A stretch of 7,805 nucleotides of DNA from the NCBI GenBank assembly GCA_964513095.1, contig CAZELH010000038.1, forward strand, positions 1 to 7,805. Direction: 5' to 3'. This DNA comes from JBDKGD01 sp964513095 (GTDB taxonomy: Bacteria > Patescibacteriota > Minisyncoccia > UBA6257 > 2-01-FULL-56-20). Position numbers and translations under genes: made by a program. Every line of letters begins with the position of its first letter. Position 1 is the stretch's first letter. Below the pieces are notes generated by a model, which searched no databases, was not told where the DNA came from, and saw only the letters and a program-made list of their open reading frames with translations. Shown piece by piece: positions 6,528 to 7,805 of this stretch.

Positions 6528-6596
6528 TGCCTACCCCGCCTACACTAAGGTTTCGGCGAGGCAAGTCGGCAGGCAGGCCCGCCTGCGCGGGAATGA
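6528..6596. repeat. GC-rich composite palindromic repeat
   Basis: This G+C-rich block contains GGCAGGCAGG and the hairpin CCCGC-CTGC-GCGGG (6578-6591). On the - strand it begins ATCATTCCCGCG, matching the palindrome at 4677-4697 in inverted orientation. The block contrasts sharply with the AT-rich sequence around it. It has no reading frame of interest and sits just past a terminator. Confidence 0.55.
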
Positions 6597-6603
6597 TAGA
6601 GAT

Positions 6604-6633
6604 AAAAAAAGGACGACTTTTGGGGTCGTCCTT
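6604..6633 (-). terminator. Rho-independent terminator of the 197-residue protein gene
   Basis: GGACGAC (6611-6617) and GTCGTCC (6625-6631) form a 7-bp stem, lengthened by two A-T pairs, with a 7-base loop. On the - strand it is followed by seven T. It lies 22 bases after the gene's TAA. Confidence 0.92.
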
Positions 6634-6654
6634 GAGCGTGAGAAGCGAATAGGT

Positions 6655-7248
6655 TTATCTTTCCTCTTCATTTTTTCTCGCCTCTTGTTCGTCGCAACAT
6701 TTCTTCACTTCGTCATGGAACGCGATGATCGCATTGGCGTGTTCAATGATGAATCCTCCTGTTATGAGAGAGGCGGTGTGATAGATTTTGTCGGTATGCT
6801 CTCTGAATCGTATTTGGCAGAGATTTTCATTCGAGAGTGATTTGTTTTTTAACGATAACAAGATCAGTATTGAATCATATCGCACCGGCTTACTTGATGG
6901 AGTGAGGTTGCGCAATTCTTGCTGATCTTCCGTAATTTCTCCTGCGCATATTTGTAGATGGTGGAGAAATCTTTTAATGTCGTGTGAGTATATTTTTCTT
7001 TTTCGGTATGATTCAAGAATGTCTTTTAATTCTTCTCCGTGCCTCAAATAATAATAACTGGTGAGTTCCAAAAACTTTTTAATGATCGTGAGTGAATCCT
7101 CACCTGCTTGTATTGCATCCCTACATTTTTTGATTTCTTGAGTGAGCTCAAGAAGATCCTTTTTTTGTTTACACAATCGTTCGTCTGGTGTGGCAAATTT
7201 TACCGAATTAACGATGCTGAGAATAAAATTTGTGAGCGCGTTTGGCAT
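6655..7248 (-). CDS. Hypothetical 197-residue helical protein
   Basis: I do not recognise this protein. The start is well supported: AGGAGG (7254-7259) lies five bases before the ATG, the best ribosome-binding site in the window. The sequence is predominantly helical and charged, with likely helices at about 1-17, 22-48, 50-80, 86-112 and 165-195. No signal peptide is evident; the first helix (NALTNFILSIVNSVKF) is only mildly hydrophobic, so the protein is probably cytoplasmic. Cys26, Cys42, Cys101, Cys144 and the pair Cys184-Cys185 do not form a clear zinc motif. The tail from about 179 is strongly charged. The gene has its own terminator and stands alone between the other two leftward genes. 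It is a credible gene because of its Shine-Dalgarno site, its length and its terminator. Confidence 0.8.
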   Translation of the reverse strand: MPNALTNFILSIVNSVKFATPDERLCKQKKDLLELTQEIKKCRDAIQAGEDSLTIIKKFLELTSYYYLRHGEELKDILESYRKRKIYSHDIKRFLHHLQICAGEITEDQQELRNLTPSSKPVRYDSILILLSLKNKSLSNENLCQIRFREHTDKIYHTASLITGGFIIEHANAIIAFHDEVKKCCDEQEARKNEEER

Positions 7249-7253
7249 ACTAA

Positions 7254-7259
7254 CCTCCT
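7254..7259 (-). promoter_or_regulatory. Strong Shine-Dalgarno site of the 197-residue protein gene
   Basis: On the - strand AGGAGG is followed by TTAGT and the ATG. It fixes the start codon. It is the only full-strength, well-spaced site among the genes of this window. Confidence 0.85.
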
Positions 7260-7316
7260 ATTTTAAAGAAAAATGGGTGGGGTTTGGGTTGTTGGTTTGT
7301 AAAAGGGCAGATATTT

Positions 7317-7345
7317 GGTATACACCCGTCGGCAGGGAAATACAA
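7317..7345 (-). promoter_or_regulatory. Possible weak promoter of the 197-residue protein gene
   Basis: On the - strand TTGTAT (7340-7345) and TATACC (7317-7322) are 17 bases apart. They match the consensus boxes at only three and four positions. A terminator lies just upstream, so some promoter is needed between 7249 and 7356, and this is the best pair I found. Confidence 0.25.
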
Positions 7346-7352
7346 GTCCCTA

Positions 7353-7380
7353 TAAGAAAACCCCTCTTTCGAGGGGTTTT
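7353..7380 (-). terminator. Rho-independent terminator of the 70-residue protein gene
   Basis: AAAACCCCTC (7357-7366) and GAGGGGTTTT (7371-7380) form a perfect 10-bp stem. The loop reads GAAA on the - strand, and TTTTCTT spans the arm end and tail. It lies 33 bases beyond the stop. The + strand also carries TTTT after the stem, so it could work in both directions, but no rightward gene leads into it. Confidence 0.88.
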
Positions 7381-7412
7381 CCATTCTTACATTTCTCTAT
7401 TTTTTCGCGGGG

Positions 7413-7625
7413 TTATGCCGTTTCTTTGGTTTTGCGTTCCAAGAATTCAATCCATGCCTGCGTGTCTTTTTTGTCTGATGCAAGACGGGTCATTTCTTCG
7501 AGCGCTCGACGGTTATTGTCTTTGGCATATCGTTCTTGCAAGAATTGCTCGTTTAATTCGAGCTTCAAAAGGGTTTCTTGGGCCGCTACCATGTATTCGG
7601 CGATGATCTCTTTTTGTGTTTTCAT
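7413..7625 (-). CDS. Small 70-residue helical protein of unknown function
   Basis: I read this as a 70-residue protein starting at the ATG at 7625. The frame continues to an upstream ATG at 7682, but that adds 19 residues unlike the rest and would overlap both the promoter and a 13-bp inverted repeat. The protein is strongly charged and almost entirely helical: EIIAEYMVAAQETLLKLELN, then ERYAKDNNRRALEEM and TQAWIEFLERK. Two helices packed as a hairpin or a coiled-coil dimer would fit. There is no signal peptide, membrane segment, cysteine or known motif, so it is probably cytoplasmic. No Shine-Dalgarno sequence precedes the ATG, in line with a leaderless mRNA from the adjacent promoter. It has its own terminator. 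I recognise no family. Confidence 0.72.
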   Translation of the reverse strand: MKTQKEIIAEYMVAAQETLLKLELNEQFLQERYAKDNNRRALEEMTRLASDKKDTQAWIEFLERKTKETA

Positions 7626-7632
7626 ACAGGCG

Positions 7633-7663
7633 ATTGTAGCACATTTTATGGGATGGGAGTCAA
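7633..7663 (-). promoter_or_regulatory. Extended -10 promoter giving a probable leaderless mRNA
   Basis: On the - strand TTGACT (7658-7663) is followed after 19 bases by TACAAT (7633-7638), which is preceded by TGC, an extended -10 element. The spacer is long, but TGn can compensate. The expected transcription start, seven or eight bases past the -10 box, falls at 7626-7625, on the ATG itself. Confidence 0.6.
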
Positions 7664-7667
7664 GGCG

Positions 7668-7696
7668 CCCAATCCAACACAACGTGTTGGATTGGG
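7668..7696. repeat. Perfect 13-bp inverted repeat beside the -35 box
   Basis: CCCAATCCAACAC (7668-7680) and GTGTTGGATTGGG (7684-7696) are exact reverse complements around AAC. Neither strand has a T-tract after it. It starts five bases upstream of the -35 box of the 70-residue protein gene. It may be the end structure of a gene lying to the right, an operator, or a repeat. Confidence 0.7.
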
Positions 7697-7778
7697 GGTT
7701 ATCGAGTTAGAGAATTAGAAAACTTAAAAGGCGATCTGTTAGTTGGCGGAGTTAATGAATTGAAGCGTTGTAGTATTT

Positions 7779-7805
7779 CCCATTGTCATCCCGAGCTTGG
7801 CGAGG
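7779..7805. repeat. Dispersed GTCATCCCG repeat, cut by the window end
   Basis: CCCATTGTCATCCCGAG shares its first 14 bases with the - strand of the palindrome at 4607-4640. It continues GCTTGGCGAGG up to the window edge; CTTGGCGAG with CCCGAG hints at the usual palindromic arms. No gene is visible in 7697-7805. Confidence 0.5.

Noticed and set aside
7626..7682. Upstream start for the 70-residue protein (89 residues)
   Set aside because: The extra 19 residues would be encoded by the promoter and the inverted repeat, and they are unlike the helical body.
7142..7710. Two + strand frames of 154 and 131 residues across the small leftward genes
   Set aside because: They run through a terminator and two promoters of the opposite strand and have Cys/Phe/Arg-rich compositions typical of antisense translation.
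1..7805. TGA-recoded genetic code, as in some CPR lineages
   Set aside because: No in-frame TGA occurs in the long genes, and the standard reading gives complete proteins. TGA is also unused as a stop, but six genes are too few to mean anything.

Overview
The window looks like a piece of a Candidate Phyla Radiation (Patescibacteria, probably Parcubacteria-like) genome. The evidence is the gene style: a large secreted protein with fibronectin-type repeats, a LysM membrane protein, small orphan proteins, irregular Shine-Dalgarno use, and short palindromic and GGATTGN-type repeats crowded into the gaps between genes. This assignment is an inference from style; no ribosomal or other phylogenetic marker is present. 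All six genes end in TAA or TAG, and the long frames contain no in-frame TGA, so nothing supports a TGA-recoded genetic code.

Left part, + strand (1-4491). The window opens inside a short AT-rich protein gene whose 5' end lies outside. Six bases later a 1061-residue exported protein begins. It carries a zinc-dependent phospholipase C / P1 nuclease-like domain, a Pro/Ala/Val-rich linker and two fibronectin type III-like domains. A tRNA-dihydrouridine synthase gene (dus) follows after 52 bases.

Middle (4492-4838). This 347-base convergent gap holds no gene. It contains dispersed repeats, a series of inverted repeats including a perfect 16-bp AT-rich one, and a strong intrinsic terminator for the leftward gene.

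Right part, - strand (4839-7625). Three leftward genes each have their own intrinsic terminator and so appear to be separate transcription units. They encode a LysM/transmembrane protein of 497 residues with a probably cytoplasmic C-terminal region, a 197-residue mostly helical protein of unknown function, and a 70-residue helical protein. A good sigma70-type promoter precedes the LysM gene. An extended -10 promoter sits so close to the 70-residue gene that its mRNA should be leaderless. The 322-base gap at 6333-6654 contains the LysM promoter, a leader hairpin, two dispersed repeats and a terminator.

Functionally, the two large proteins are envelope or secreted proteins: one possibly acts on phospholipids or phosphate esters outside the cell, and the other links the cell wall to the cytoplasm. 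Dus is tRNA-modification housekeeping. No mobile element, CRISPR array, tRNA or rRNA was seen. The most notable items are the phospholipase-like/Fn3 protein and the LysM protein with a large unassigned cytoplasmic part.
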